Shown: positions 18,456 through 27,220 of the stretch, one piece after another | How the letters are laid out: every line of letters starts with the position of its first letter | Numbering within the stretch: position 1 is the stretch's first letter | NCBI GenBank assembly: GCA_002715485.1 | Contig: PAZL01000040.1 | Coordinates: forward strand, 82,507-146,506 | Source: Aequorivita sp. | GTDB lineage: Bacteria > Bacteroidota > Bacteroidia > Flavobacteriales > Flavobacteriaceae | DNA length: 64,000 bases | Direction of reading: 5' to 3' | Notes under the pieces: model-generated | The model's database searches: none | The model's input: the letters and a program-made list of their open reading frames with translations, nothing else | Told to the model about the DNA's origin: nothing | Position numbers and translations under genes: made by a program

Positions 18456-20567
18456 ATGTCTGACGAGAAATTGCCTCAGGAAGAAAACGAAAAGAAAATT
18501 CCAGCTATTGAATCTGCGGAAGAAACTAATGCTGAATCCATAAGCGAACAAGACTCAGCAAATGAGGAAGCATCTACAACTGAAGCTGAAGAAGTTCCTG
18601 TGGAGAATAGCGCATCCAAGGAAACTCCGGAAAACAAATCACTGGAAAATGAAAAAGCTGAGCAAGAAGATATTGTCGAAGATGCGATGGTTGCAGAAAA
18701 AGATGCCGTAAAGGAAAAAGAAACAAACGAAACAACTGCCTCTGAAAAGATTGTAACTTCCCAAGATGATGAAAACGAAGAAGAAGATGAAGAAGAAGTA
18801 GCTTCCTCTGAAGAGGAAGAGGAGGATGAAGACCATGAAGAAAAAGCCCAAAAGGATTACAGCACACTTTCAGAAAAGGAATTGGTCGCTGAACTTGACA
18901 AGCTTTTAAAGACAAAAAAAATACAGGAATTAAAGCACGATGTTGAGGAAATTCGCTCTGAGTTCAACAGTAAATTCAATGAAGAACTAGAGCACAAAAA
19001 GGAGGAATTTCTCGCCGATGGCGGAAATATTATCGACTTCCACTATACTACTCCCCTAAAAAAAGAATTTAATTCACTTTATTTTGATTATAAGGAAAAG
19101 CGCAACAAGCACTATAAAAATCTTAAAAAAGACCTGCAATCAAACTTGGACAAGCGCTGGGAATTGATAGAAGAGCTTAAAGGTCTTTTGGGGGCAGAAG
19201 AAAATATAAATACTACATATAAACACTTTAAGGAAATTCAAGAAAAATGGCACGTTGCTGGCGCAATTCCGCGCGATAAGTACAATACCGTTTGGAATAC
19301 CTATCACCACCATGTGGAGAATTTTTATGATTTTCTACACTTAAACCGTGAATTCCGTGATCTGGATTTTAAGCACAATCTTGACGCCAAGCTTAAATTG
19401 ATTACCCGTGCCGAAGAGCTTGCTCAGGAAGAAGACATCAACAAAGCTTTCCGAGAATTACAGATGCTTCACAAAATGTGGAAAGAAGATGTGGGGCCTG
19501 TTGCCAAGGAATATCGTGATGAAGTTTGGGATAAATTCAGCGAGGCCACAAAAGTAATCCACGACAAGCGCCAAGCCCAATTGGCTGAAATGGAAAAAGA
19601 TTTTGAGACCAATCTTGAAAAGAAAAAAGAAATAATTGAAGATATAAAGAAAGCCACCGAAGAGGCTAAACCAAGCCACCAAGGTTGGCAAAATGCCATA
19701 AAGAAAGTACAGGAACTTCGCGATGCTTTTTTCAATACCGGAAGAGTACCGCGTTCGAACAACAAAGAGACCTGGAAGGCTTTCAAAGACGTAACAGGCA
19801 ATTTTAATCATCAAAAAAACAGCTTTTATAAAAATCAGAAAAAAGAGCAATATACCAATCTGGAGAAAAAACGCGAGCTCATAAAAATTGCTGAAGAGAA
19901 TAAGGACAGTGAAGATTTTGATGCTACAACCTCTTTGATGAAAAAAATCCAAAACGATTGGAAAAATATTGGTCATGTACCAAGAAAAGACAGTGACAAA
20001 ATCTGGAAACAGTTCAAAAAAGCATGCAACCATTATTTCGACAGGCTTCATGCACAGAAAAACGAGGCCAATAAAGAGGAAATGGAGCATTTTGAAGCCA
20101 AGCAAGAAATGTTGGAAAAACTTTCTTCATTTGAATTGAGCGGCGACCATAAAGCTGATGTAAAAGCCATAAAAGAACAGATTAGTGCTTGGAAAGAAAT
20201 TGGGCGCGTGCCCTATAACAAACGTAACATTGAGCAGAAATTCAATAAAACTTTGGACGGTCTTTTTAGCAAACTAGATTTAGGCAAAAAAGAAACCGAA
20301 CTTATCAAATTTGATAATAAATTGAACACGCTTGTAAATCGTGAAGACGAGCGTAAACTACAAAATGAGCATTTCTTTATTTCAAAAAAGATAGATGAAA
20401 CCAAAGATGAAATTCGCCAATTGGAAAACAATTTAGGCTTTTTCCATCACGTTGATGAAAACAATCCATTGGTAAAGGAGGTTCACAAAAACATTGCACG
20501 CCATAAAGAGCAACTTGAAGTTTGGAAGGCGAAACTTTCAAAAATTAAAGAAGTTAGAGAAGATTAA
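18456..20567 (+). CDS. DUF349 repeat protein with acidic N-terminus
   Basis: The product is 703 residues from ATG 18456 (an in-frame TTG lies at 18447). Residues 1-145 are an extremely acidic, low-complexity Glu/Asp/Ala/Ser segment. From about 150 on there are five or more DUF349 repeats of roughly 70-75 residues. Each has a W near the middle and an arginine-containing loop before a second W (WHVAGAIPRDKYNTVW, WKNIGHVPRKDSDKIW, WKEIGRVPYNKRNIE). The whole is charged coiled-coil helix without signal or membrane segment. The function is not known to me; the family is near universal in Bacteroidota. A strong terminator follows. Confidence 0.88.
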   Translation: MSDEKLPQEENEKKIPAIESAEETNAESISEQDSANEEASTTEAEEVPVENSASKETPENKSLENEKAEQEDIVEDAMVAEKDAVKEKETNETTASEKIVTSQDDENEEEDEEEVASSEEEEEDEDHEEKAQKDYSTLSEKELVAELDKLLKTKKIQELKHDVEEIRSEFNSKFNEELEHKKEEFLADGGNIIDFHYTTPLKKEFNSLYFDYKEKRNKHYKNLKKDLQSNLDKRWELIEELKGLLGAEENINTTYKHFKEIQEKWHVAGAIPRDKYNTVWNTYHHHVENFYDFLHLNREFRDLDFKHNLDAKLKLITRAEELAQEEDINKAFRELQMLHKMWKEDVGPVAKEYRDEVWDKFSEATKVIHDKRQAQLAEMEKDFETNLEKKKEIIEDIKKATEEAKPSHQGWQNAIKKVQELRDAFFNTGRVPRSNNKETWKAFKDVTGNFNHQKNSFYKNQKKEQYTNLEKKRELIKIAEENKDSEDFDATTSLMKKIQNDWKNIGHVPRKDSDKIWKQFKKACNHYFDRLHAQKNEANKEEMEHFEAKQEMLEKLSSFELSGDHKADVKAIKEQISAWKEIGRVPYNKRNIEQKFNKTLDGLFSKLDLGKKETELIKFDNKLNTLVNREDERKLQNEHFFISKKIDETKDEIRQLENNLGFFHHVDENNPLVKEVHKNIARHKEQLEVWKAKLSKIKEVRED

Positions 20568-20571
20568 CTAA

Positions 20572-20602
20572 AATGCCGGATATGAATCCGGCATTTTTTT
20601 TT
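20572..20602 (+). terminator. intrinsic terminator after the DUF349 gene
   Basis: A perfect 10-bp stem (AATGCCGGAT at 20572-20581, ATCCGGCATT at 20586-20595) with a 4-base loop is followed by a run of T. It lies between converging genes and its other strand also ends in T residues, so it may serve mazG too. Confidence 0.9.
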
Positions 20603-20611
20603 GCACACTGC

Positions 20612-21385
20612 CTACTGTTTTTTCGCTTCATTCCAAAAAACATCCATCTCTGCCAGCGTCATATCTTTTAAGGATTTATTGACCTCCTTGGCTTTGCTTT
20701 CCAAATATTGAAAGCGTTTTATGAATTTTTTATTGGTACGTTCCAACGCATTTTCTGGGTTTACTTTTAAGAATCTTGCGTAATTTATCATTGAGAACAA
20801 AACATCACCAAATTCAGCCTCTATTTTTTCCTGATTATTTTCGTTGACTTCGTGTTGCAGTTCACCCAGTTCTTCCTGCAATTTTTCAAAAACCTGCTGT
20901 GGCTCCTCCCAATCAAATCCTACACCTGCAACTTTATCCTGTATTCTACTTGCTTTTACCAAAGCCGGTAAAGATTTTGGAACACCTTCCAAAACACTTT
21001 TCTTACCCTCTTTCAATTTTAGTTTTTCCCAATTTTGCTTTACTTCTTCTTCATTGGCAACTTTCACATCTCCATAAATATGTGGATGACGGGAAATAAG
21101 CTTTTCGCAAATGTCATTGCAAACATCGGCGATGTCAAAATCATTGGTCTCGCTGCCTATTTTTGCGTAAAAAACAATATGTAGCAGCACATCACCTAAT
21201 TCCTTTTTAACTTCCTGCAAATCATTGTCTAAAATGGCATCGCCCAATTCATAGGTTTCCTCGATTGTTAAATGCCGAAGCGTTTCCATGGTCTGCTTTT
21301 TATCCCAAGGGCACTGCTCACGCAGTTCGTCCATAATGGTCAGTAACCTATCAAAAGCTTTTAGTTGGTCTTGTCGAGAATTCAT
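20612..21385 (-). CDS. mazG: nucleoside triphosphate pyrophosphohydrolase MazG
   Basis: MazG hydrolyses NTPs and dNTPs to monophosphates and cleans the nucleotide pool. The 257-residue protein has both tandem MazG domains: EETYELGDAI with KKELGDVLLHIVFYA in the first and EELGELQHEV with EAEFGDVLFSMINYARFL in the second, giving two EExxE...ExxD metal sites. The length is normal. It is followed by the bidirectional-looking terminator. A phased 7-bp-word tract starts about six bases upstream of its ATG. Confidence 0.95.
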   Translation of the reverse strand: MNSRQDQLKAFDRLLTIMDELREQCPWDKKQTMETLRHLTIEETYELGDAILDNDLQEVKKELGDVLLHIVFYAKIGSETNDFDIADVCNDICEKLISRHPHIYGDVKVANEEEVKQNWEKLKLKEGKKSVLEGVPKSLPALVKASRIQDKVAGVGFDWEEPQQVFEKLQEELGELQHEVNENNQEKIEAEFGDVLFSMINYARFLKVNPENALERTNKKFIKRFQYLESKAKEVNKSLKDMTLAEMDVFWNEAKKQ

Positions 21386-21390
21386 TTTTA

Positions 21391-21446
21391 ATTTTAGGTT
21401 CCAGATTTTAAGTTTCAGGTTAAAAGTAGAAAAAACTTAAAACCTA
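21391..21446. repeat. degenerate heptamer tract upstream of mazG
   Basis: Eight 7-base words in strict phase: ATTTTAG, GTTCCAG, ATTTTAA, GTTTCAG, GTTAAAA, GTAGAAA, AAACTTA, AAACCTA. Read on the mazG strand they are variations of CTTAAAA/CCTGAAA and end six bases before the start codon. No ORF uses this DNA. Confidence 0.7.
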
Positions 21447-21477
21447 TCTTACATTCATTGAGTTTATTTGAAAAAGT

Positions 21478-21514
21478 AAAAAATCCCAAAATCCATAATG
21501 GATTGAGGGATTTT
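21478..21514 (-). terminator. intrinsic terminator after the DUF5606 gene
   Basis: Nested arms AAAATCCC/GGGATTTT (21480-21487, 21507-21514) and ATCCAT/ATGGAT (21491-21496, 21498-21503) form a long hairpin with a 3x3 internal loop. On the minus strand it ends in a T-run, 37 bases after the DUF5606 stop. Confidence 0.8.
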
Positions 21515-21550
21515 CATGCTAATATATAACTGACAACTTAAAATTCCTCG

Positions 21551-22102
21551 CTATGTTTTACGGGATGATGCACTTTTAGTCGCGCCACCCTTTTTTGCTG
21601 AAGAAGCTTTTGGTGTTGCTGAGTTTTGTGCAACAGCTTTTTTAGCGGCTGGTTTCTTTGCTTCTTTAGGTTTATCGCTTGAATCCTTTTCAGCTTTTTG
21701 GGTCTCTTCTTTCGCTTCTGAAAAATCGTTAATGCCGTTTTTGATTAGCATATTGTACCATTGCACTATTTTTTTTATATCGCTTGCGTAAACACGATCC
21801 TCATCATAATCTGGCATTACACCGAAGAAAAATTCTTCAAGCTCTTCTTTTGAAGCTTTATGGCTTATAGTCTCTTTTCCTTCTTCTTTTTCAGATATTT
21901 TTTTAAAAACTTCGCGAAGCGGAACCTCTTCGGTCAAAGTATATACAGCAATTTCTGAAAGCAAGCTCACATTGTGTCGCCCGCTAACGTTAATTGTTTT
22001 GCCGTCCAGTAACGATTCAGCGAGAAAGCCAGTACGGGTTTGGGTTTTTAATTTATAAAGTCCAGGTTTACCTGAAATGGAAAGCACTTTTTCTAAGCTC
22101 AT
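21551..22102 (-). CDS. DUF5606 family protein
   Basis: The 183-residue protein opens with the family's conserved N-terminus (LEKVLSISGKPGLYKL, then TINVSGRHNVSLLSEI) covering about residues 3-130. This part is a compact two-domain globule of unknown function found across Bacteroidota. The remaining 50 residues are a Lys/Ala/Ser-rich tail with repeated KPAAKKA-like motifs, like histone-H1-type tails, and could bind nucleic acid (inference). It lies between mazG and def with 65 bases to def and its own terminator. Confidence 0.85.
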   Translation of the reverse strand: MSLEKVLSISGKPGLYKLKTQTRTGFLAESLLDGKTINVSGRHNVSLLSEIAVYTLTEEVPLREVFKKISEKEEGKETISHKASKEELEEFFFGVMPDYDEDRVYASDIKKIVQWYNMLIKNGINDFSEAKEETQKAEKDSSDKPKEAKKPAAKKAVAQNSATPKASSAKKGGATKSASSRKT

Positions 22103-22167
22103 AAAATACTTTTAAAATGTTTTATCGGATGCAAATATCTTTGGTTTGGTTTATATAAACAAGTGTG

Positions 22168-22758
22168 TTAACGTTTCTTTTTTGCATTAGGGAATTTCAT
22201 TCGGTAATCAACCCCTACTTTGCCTTTAGAAATGTTTGCCAACTTGCTTTTTATCAATCGTTTCTTTAACGGCGAAAGTTTGTCGGTAAAAAGTATTCCC
22301 TCAATATGGTCATACTCGTGCTGAATGATTCGGGCTACAATCCCACTGAAGTTTTCAGTATGCTTTTTGAAGTTTTCGTCATAATATTCCATTACGATGT
22401 TTGGCTGGCGAAAAACATCTTCCCGTACATCGGGGATGCTCAAACAACCCTCGTTAAAAGCCCATTCATCACCTGACTCCTCAATTATACGAGCATTAAT
22501 AAATACTTTTTTAAATGTTGAAACAAAATTTTGTTCTTCTTCACTTAAATCTTCATCGTCCCCAAAAGGTGTTGCATCAACAATAAATAGGCGAATGGGC
22601 ATATTTACCTGTGGCGCGGCAAGACCAATGCCACGGGCTTCGTACATGGTTTCAAACATGTTTTCCAGAACTTGATCAAGATTTGGGTAATCTTTTGTAA
22701 TTTCTTCGGTCTCTTTTCGCAATACGGGATCTCCGTAGGCTACAATCGGTAGTATCAT
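22168..22758 (-). CDS. def: peptide deformylase
   Basis: Def removes the formyl group from the initiator methionine. The three motifs are present in the 196-residue chain: GIGLAAPQV, EGCLSIPD with the metal-binding Cys, and QHEYDHIEG with the two His ligands and catalytic Glu. It ends with a basic NAKKKR tail. The length is usual for flavobacterial enzymes. It begins 4 bases after the ruvX stop, so the pair forms an operon read from the ruvX promoter. Confidence 0.97.
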   Translation of the reverse strand: MILPIVAYGDPVLRKETEEITKDYPNLDQVLENMFETMYEARGIGLAAPQVNMPIRLFIVDATPFGDDEDLSEEEQNFVSTFKKVFINARIIEESGDEWAFNEGCLSIPDVREDVFRQPNIVMEYYDENFKKHTENFSGIVARIIQHEYDHIEGILFTDKLSPLKKRLIKSKLANISKGKVGVDYRMKFPNAKKKR

Positions 22759-22762
22759 TAAT

Positions 22763-23173
22763 TTATTTATTATATAAAAACTCTTGTAAAATTATAGTTG
22801 CGCTAATTTCATCAACAAGCGCTTTGTTTTGGCGCTGCTTCTTCTTTAGACCGCTATCTATCATAGTCTGAAACGCCATTTTGCTTGTGTAACGCTCATC
22901 TACGCGTTTCACTTCTAAGTCGGGGAAGACTTCTGAAAATTTCTTTAAAAACAGTTGAATTTGTTCTTCAATGGTGGAATGGGTTCCATCTTTTTGTTTT
23001 GGTTCGCCAACCAAAACCAAGTCTACTTTTTCTGAGGCAATATATTTTTTCAAAAAATCCATTAAATCAGTAGTGGCCACCGTGGTCAACCCTGAAGCAA
23101 TAAGCTGCAACTCGTCCGTAATGGCGATGCCAGTTCGCTTGCTACCGTAATCCAATGCTAAAACTCTTCCCAT
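22763..23173 (-). CDS. ruvX: Holliday junction resolvase-like / pre-16S rRNA nuclease YqgF
   Basis: This RNase H-fold nuclease of the YqgF/RuvX family trims the 5' end of 16S rRNA in E. coli. The 136-residue chain has the first acidic strand ALDYGSKRTGIA, the LVLVGEPKQKDGT segment and the VDERYTS motif containing acidic and Thr active-site residues. It is the first gene of the ruvX-def pair and is divergent from dapD over 95 bases. Confidence 0.93.
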   Translation of the reverse strand: MGRVLALDYGSKRTGIAITDELQLIASGLTTVATTDLMDFLKKYIASEKVDLVLVGEPKQKDGTHSTIEEQIQLFLKKFSEVFPDLEVKRVDERYTSKMAFQTMIDSGLKKKQRQNKALVDEISATIILQEFLYNK

Positions 23174-23181
23174 AACGACTG

Positions 23182-23189
23182 CAAAAATA
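23182..23189 (-). promoter_or_regulatory. -7 promoter box for ruvX-def
   Basis: TATTTTTG read on the minus strand matches TAnnTTTG and ends 9 bases before the ruvX ATG, implying a very short leader. No -33 element is clear. Confidence 0.35.
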
Positions 23190-23242
23190 AGGGTTTCGGA
23201 AATAGTATGCTAAAAATGGGCATTTTATTGAATGTGAGGTTT

Positions 23243-23250
23243 TATATTTG
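23243..23250 (+). promoter_or_regulatory. -7 promoter box for dapD
   Basis: TATATTTG lies 18 bases before the dapD ATG in the shared ruvX/dapD divergent gap; TAnnTTTG match. The -33 position does not carry TTTG. Confidence 0.4.
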
Positions 23251-23268
23251 TAAAAAGAATCTATACAC

Positions 23269-24084
23269 ATGACCGAACTCCAACAAATCATAGAAAAAGC
23301 TTGGGAAGACCGTTCCCTTCTTTCTGAAACTGAAACCATTGTCGCCATTCGTGAAGTTGTAAACCTTTGTGACGAAGGCAAACTGCGCTGTGCTGAACCA
23401 ACCGCTGATGGCTGGCAAGTAAACGAATGGGTTAAAAAAGCCATCGTACTTTATTTCCCTATTCAAAAAATGCGCACCATGGAAGCAGGCATCTTTGAAT
23501 ATCACGATAAAATACCTTTAAAATCTGGCTATGAAGCTAAAGGCATTCGCGTAGTACCGCACGCAGTTGCTCGCCACGGGGCATATATTTCAAAAGGAGT
23601 AATCCTAATGCCAAGTTATGTGAACATCGGCGCGTATGTTGATGAAGGCACTATGGTAGATACTTGGGCCACCGTTGGTAGCTGCGCGCAGATTGGCAAA
23701 AACGTTCACCTTAGTGGCGGTGTGGGCATTGGCGGGGTTTTGGAACCACTGCAGGCCGCTCCCGTTATCATTGAGGATGGTGCATTTATAGGCTCACGCT
23801 GCATAGTGGTAGAAGGCGTACGCGTAGGAAAAGAAGCTGTTTTGGGTGCAAATGTCGTGCTTACCGCTTCCACTAAAATTATTGATGTTACAGGTGAAAC
23901 GCCTGTAGAAAAGAAAGGTTCAGTTCCAGCACGTTCAGTAGTCATTCCCGGTAGTTACACCAAAAAATTTCCGGCGGGAGAGTACCACGTGCCATGTGCT
24001 TTGATTATTGGAAAGCGCAAGGAAAGTACTAATCTAAAAACTTCATTGAATGATGCATTGCGGGAGTACGGGGTAGCTGTATAA
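23269..24084 (+). CDS. dapD: 2,3,4,5-tetrahydropyridine-2,6-dicarboxylate N-succinyltransferase
   Basis: DapD adds succinyl to tetrahydrodipicolinate in the diaminopimelate/lysine pathway, so this organism uses the succinylase branch. The 271-residue chain has the helical N-terminal domain (EDRSLLSETETIVAIREVV) and a left-handed beta-helix from about residue 100. The helix carries hexapeptide repeats and the signature SGGVGIGGVLEPLQAAPVII. The pathway's last enzyme, lysA, lies 30 kb away in the same window. Confidence 0.97.
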   Translation: MTELQQIIEKAWEDRSLLSETETIVAIREVVNLCDEGKLRCAEPTADGWQVNEWVKKAIVLYFPIQKMRTMEAGIFEYHDKIPLKSGYEAKGIRVVPHAVARHGAYISKGVILMPSYVNIGAYVDEGTMVDTWATVGSCAQIGKNVHLSGGVGIGGVLEPLQAAPVIIEDGAFIGSRCIVVEGVRVGKEAVLGANVVLTASTKIIDVTGETPVEKKGSVPARSVVIPGSYTKKFPAGEYHVPCALIIGKRKESTNLKTSLNDALREYGVAV

Positions 24085-24149
24085 CTTAAAGCTATTGCGC
24101 TTCAGTTTAAAAAACTCCAAACCATAATAATCCTTACATTTTTATAAAA

Positions 24150-24812
24150 ATGAAAAACTTACTCCTGCTCTTTTTTATCGTTTGCACACCAATCCTATAT
24201 TCGCAAACGGTTGAAGAAATAGACGCTGCTGCAGCTGAAACATGTACTTATCTAGAAACTTTGGATTATATAGAAAGTGATGAAATAAAACTTGATATTC
24301 TGTACAGAAATAATTTCAGTGCTTTCTTGGAAAAGCTGCCTGAGGAAAAAATTGAAGAAGCAGAACGAAAACTTTATTACCGCCTACAGCGCAATTGTGT
24401 AGCTTTTCAGCAGCTTTTGCAAAAACTTGAACCACACGTAGATGACGCTAAAATTGTTGCCGAAAAACCAAAAATCACTATTTCTAAAAAAGAATTGAAA
24501 GCTTTTAAAAAGACGGAAGATTTCAGTTATTTCGAAGCAAGTGGTGAACGTACAATGGTAAAAATAAAAGACGGCTACTGGCAGGATCACTTTACTGACA
24601 ATACCTATTCCAAACTTTTCTTTAAATGGACCGGCACTTATGATTTTGAATTAGAGTTTATAGAAAGTGATAATGAGACTCGCTCAAATATGAGTGTCCC
24701 GGGTGATACATATCAATATTCCTTAATTGAAAAAAAGGAAGGGTTTTATGTCATAAGTGTAACAATGGAGGGGCAGGATATGTATCAAATATTCAAAATG
24801 TATTATGAATAA
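24150..24812 (+). CDS. hypothetical secreted protein
   Basis: I do not recognise the family. The 220-residue product has a Sec signal (MKNLLLLFFIVCTPILYSQ) with no lipobox. Residues 25-110 are helical and Glu/Lys-rich with three cysteines. The second half (about 120-220) looks like a small beta domain (FSYFEASGERTMVKIKDGYW, FFKWTGTYDFELEFIES). It sits 65 bases after dapD but has no functional link to it, and converges on the DUF2207 gene. Confidence 0.75.
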   Translation: MKNLLLLFFIVCTPILYSQTVEEIDAAAAETCTYLETLDYIESDEIKLDILYRNNFSAFLEKLPEEKIEEAERKLYYRLQRNCVAFQQLLQKLEPHVDDAKIVAEKPKITISKKELKAFKKTEDFSYFEASGERTMVKIKDGYWQDHFTDNTYSKLFFKWTGTYDFELEFIESDNETRSNMSVPGDTYQYSLIEKKEGFYVISVTMEGQDMYQIFKMYYE

Positions 24813-24816
24813 AAGC

Positions 24817-24830
24817 TAGATTATAGATTA
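24817..24830. repeat. two-copy heptamer TAGATTA
   Basis: Two exact, adjacent copies of TAGATTA fill most of the 24-base gap between converging genes. Alone it could be chance; it shares the 7-bp period of the longer tracts in the window. Confidence 0.4.
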
Positions 24831-24836
24831 GCTGTG

Positions 24837-26567
24837 CTACCAGCTCCCGCCGCCACCGCCGCCAAAACCACCTCCCGAAGATCCACCTCCCCCAGAACTA
24901 CTACTGGACGGAGAACTGACCATTGTAGATTTGGTTGTTGATATGGAATCTGAAAAAGAACGCGAAAAGTTGTGCATGGTAAATGCCCCCGTAGATGATG
25001 TATACCAACTAGGCGGCTGAAGATTTAAGGCTTCAAACTTTTTTGCCCATTGATCAAAAAGTCCAAAAGCGAGAGCGTACCCCATAGTATTTTCAAAATA
25101 CGAAGGACTATCTTGCAATAGCATTTTTAGCTTATTTTCTTCAGCGATCTTAATAAAATTCCTAAATCCTTTTAATTCTGAAAATGCTGCATTGCCCTTG
25201 GCATTTTTCTTTACCATATAAACGCTCATAAACAAAAGAAATATGGTTACAGGAATAACGGCTAATGCGGCAAAAAGACCCCAAGTAATTAAAAAGACAA
25301 AAAATAGAAATAACCCAATAAGCAGTGTGCCAATAATAGTCCGGGTCTGCATTTTTTTGGCCTGCGGGTCGTAAAAAACTTGGGCTTTGGCTTTTAAAAG
25401 TGCTTTAGCACTCGTCATTTTTGTGTGAAAATTATCTTTTAGGCTACTAATTAAAACTTCTTTCCTTGACCCTGATGTACTGCCAAAAAGGCCAGTGAAA
25501 ATTTTCTGTTCATAGTCTGGAGCACCATCGGGTAAGGGCCTAAGTCTTGTGAGTTTAGTATCGTCTTTACCGAACCAACCTTTTTTTGGAATTTGCTCCA
25601 TTGCAATTAAACCTCTTGAACCCCAATAGGGAATCAATGAAATTAGGTCTTGCGTATCTTCTGTGTCGTCAATTAAAAACCCAGCCATTGCAGGATCCAT
25701 ACCGTTGGGCGGAAAAAAACTGGTCGTGGGCACTACCTTATCATCCTTACCATATTTATTCCAAATTAAATAAAAAAGCACTAAAAGCACACCAAGAATC
25801 AGCGTCCAACCATAATTAGTCCAAAAAGGCCACCACGGCTTTATTTCCTTGACAGAACCCGACGGAAGTTTCAGCAGTACCGTAACGTTCTGACCAGTGT
25901 ATGACTTAAATCGCGGCAAACTTCTGGCCTTAAAAACACCATCTTCATAATTAATATCATACTCATTGCTTTCATTGGTTTCGCCACTAAAACCCGTATA
26001 TACAAATATATTGTCTAAGTCCACATCAACATTTACCGGTGGATGAATGTTGAAATCTATTCTTTCAAAAACAGTATACCATTCATCAGATTTGACGTTC
26101 CAGTAAAAAATAATATGTGAATCCTTAAAGAGAAAAGCGTTGTAAACCCTGTATTTAATTTCGTAATGTTGTGGCCCAATGATGGTTTTGTTTTTATCGC
26201 CAATCTTTATCTGAAGGTTGTCAGTAATCTTTTGTATAAAATCGAAGTCAGCTTCAAAATTATGATTGGGCACGTCAATCTTCCTAATTTTAATTTTACG
26301 CTTTTCCTGGGTACCTTCCTCAGTAAGTACATCATAACTGGTTCTTATATTCCGATAAATACCATGTTTGTGAGCTGTGAAAGTAATGTCATAATATTCA
26401 ACAATATCAAAATAGCCTTCTTCGCTTATATAAATATCAACTACACACTTGTTGACTATAAAATCTTGAGCTGAAGCTTTCAGAAAAAAAAGCATCCCGA
26501 AAAGTAGCAGGAATAGTTTTTTATAGAAAAAATTAGAATCCTTATTTAAAGCTACAGTGCTATTCAT
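24837..26567 (-). CDS. DUF2207 membrane protein with glycine-rich tail
   Basis: I start at ATG 26567 (576 residues); a TTG at 26609 would overlap lemA by 8 bases and add 14 residues. A signal sequence ends near KASAQ. An extracytoplasmic beta-rich DUF2207 domain runs to about 250. Then come one membrane segment (YGWTLILGVLLVLFYLIW), a cytoplasmic stretch and a paired hydrophobic hairpin near 430-475. The last 30 residues are Ser then Gly runs ending GGGGGSW. It is read with lemA, a pairing common in bacteria; both are of unknown biochemical role. Confidence 0.85.
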   Translation of the reverse strand: MNSTVALNKDSNFFYKKLFLLLFGMLFFLKASAQDFIVNKCVVDIYISEEGYFDIVEYYDITFTAHKHGIYRNIRTSYDVLTEEGTQEKRKIKIRKIDVPNHNFEADFDFIQKITDNLQIKIGDKNKTIIGPQHYEIKYRVYNAFLFKDSHIIFYWNVKSDEWYTVFERIDFNIHPPVNVDVDLDNIFVYTGFSGETNESNEYDINYEDGVFKARSLPRFKSYTGQNVTVLLKLPSGSVKEIKPWWPFWTNYGWTLILGVLLVLFYLIWNKYGKDDKVVPTTSFFPPNGMDPAMAGFLIDDTEDTQDLISLIPYWGSRGLIAMEQIPKKGWFGKDDTKLTRLRPLPDGAPDYEQKIFTGLFGSTSGSRKEVLISSLKDNFHTKMTSAKALLKAKAQVFYDPQAKKMQTRTIIGTLLIGLFLFFVFLITWGLFAALAVIPVTIFLLFMSVYMVKKNAKGNAAFSELKGFRNFIKIAEENKLKMLLQDSPSYFENTMGYALAFGLFDQWAKKFEALNLQPPSWYTSSTGAFTMHNFSRSFSDSISTTKSTMVSSPSSSSSGGGGSSGGGFGGGGGGSW

Positions 26568-26601
26568 AACTAATAGTCTAACAATCCAACTATCTAAAAA
26601 T

Positions 26602-27162
26602 TTATTCAAAACTCACTTTCACATTTTCACGGCTTACTTGGTCGGTTTCAAAATAATCAAAGTGCTGATAGTTCAGCATGCCTGCGAAAAGCACTCCGGG
26701 GAAACTTTCGCCATAGGTGTTGTTTTCGCGCACGGTTCCATTATAATATCTTCGGCTGCGCTCTAGGTTCTCCTCTATCTCGTTGAGTTTTTGCTGCAAG
26801 TCCAAAAAATTAGGATTTGCCTTTAAATCTGGATAAGCTTCCCCCAATGCAAAAATACTTCGTAGGGTCTGCTGTAGTTGGTTTTCGGCTTTTATCTGTG
26901 CATTTATATCGTCTGATGGTACTGCCATAGCGGTATTACGTGCCTGAATTACACTTTCCAATGTATTTTTTTCATGAGCCGCATATCCCTTAACGGTTTC
27001 CACAAGATTTGGGATTAGATCATAACGGCGTTTAAGGGCGACATCTATATTACTCCACGCGTCTTTTACCATATTTCTGTTTTTCACAAAACGGTTATAG
27101 ACTATAATGAGCAGGATAGCCACAACGGCAACAATGCCAATAACAAGTAAAATAATATTCAT
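26602..27162 (-). CDS. lemA: LemA family protein
   Basis: The 186-residue protein has one N-terminal membrane helix (ILLVIGIVAVVAILLIIVYN) and then the LemA helical bundle. The bundle carries the family signatures VKDAWSNIDVALKRRYDLIPNLVETVKGYA, FALGEAYPDLKAN and RRYYNGTVRENN. LemA proteins are anchored with a short extracellular or periplasmic N-terminus; the role is unclear. It is the first gene of the lemA-DUF2207 unit. A 15-bp palindrome lies 39 bases upstream. Confidence 0.93.
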   Translation of the reverse strand: MNIILLVIGIVAVVAILLIIVYNRFVKNRNMVKDAWSNIDVALKRRYDLIPNLVETVKGYAAHEKNTLESVIQARNTAMAVPSDDINAQIKAENQLQQTLRSIFALGEAYPDLKANPNFLDLQQKLNEIEENLERSRRYYNGTVRENNTYGESFPGVLFAGMLNYQHFDYFETDQVSRENVKVSFE

Positions 27163-27200
27163 AATAGCGGTTATTTAAATTGCTTATTGCTTCAAGATGA

Positions 27201-27215
27201 AGTATCTAAGATACT
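27201..27215. promoter_or_regulatory. perfect palindrome in the lemA/alkB divergent gap
   Basis: AGTATCT-A-AGATACT has 7-bp arms around one base. It lies 39 bases upstream of lemA and 76 upstream of alkB, and could be a dimeric-regulator operator for either. The regulator is unknown. Confidence 0.35.
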
Positions 27216-27220
27216 ATAAA

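Noticed and set aside
19458-20105. 215-codon open frame antisense to the DUF349 gene, rich in Phe and Leu
   Set aside because: Lys/Glu-rich sense codons (AAA, GAA) read backwards as TTT/TTC and leave long open antisense frames; no start signal or family match.
26568-26609. 14-residue extension of the DUF2207 protein overlapping lemA
   Set aside because: Needs a TTG start and precedes an already complete signal peptide; kept only as an alternative.
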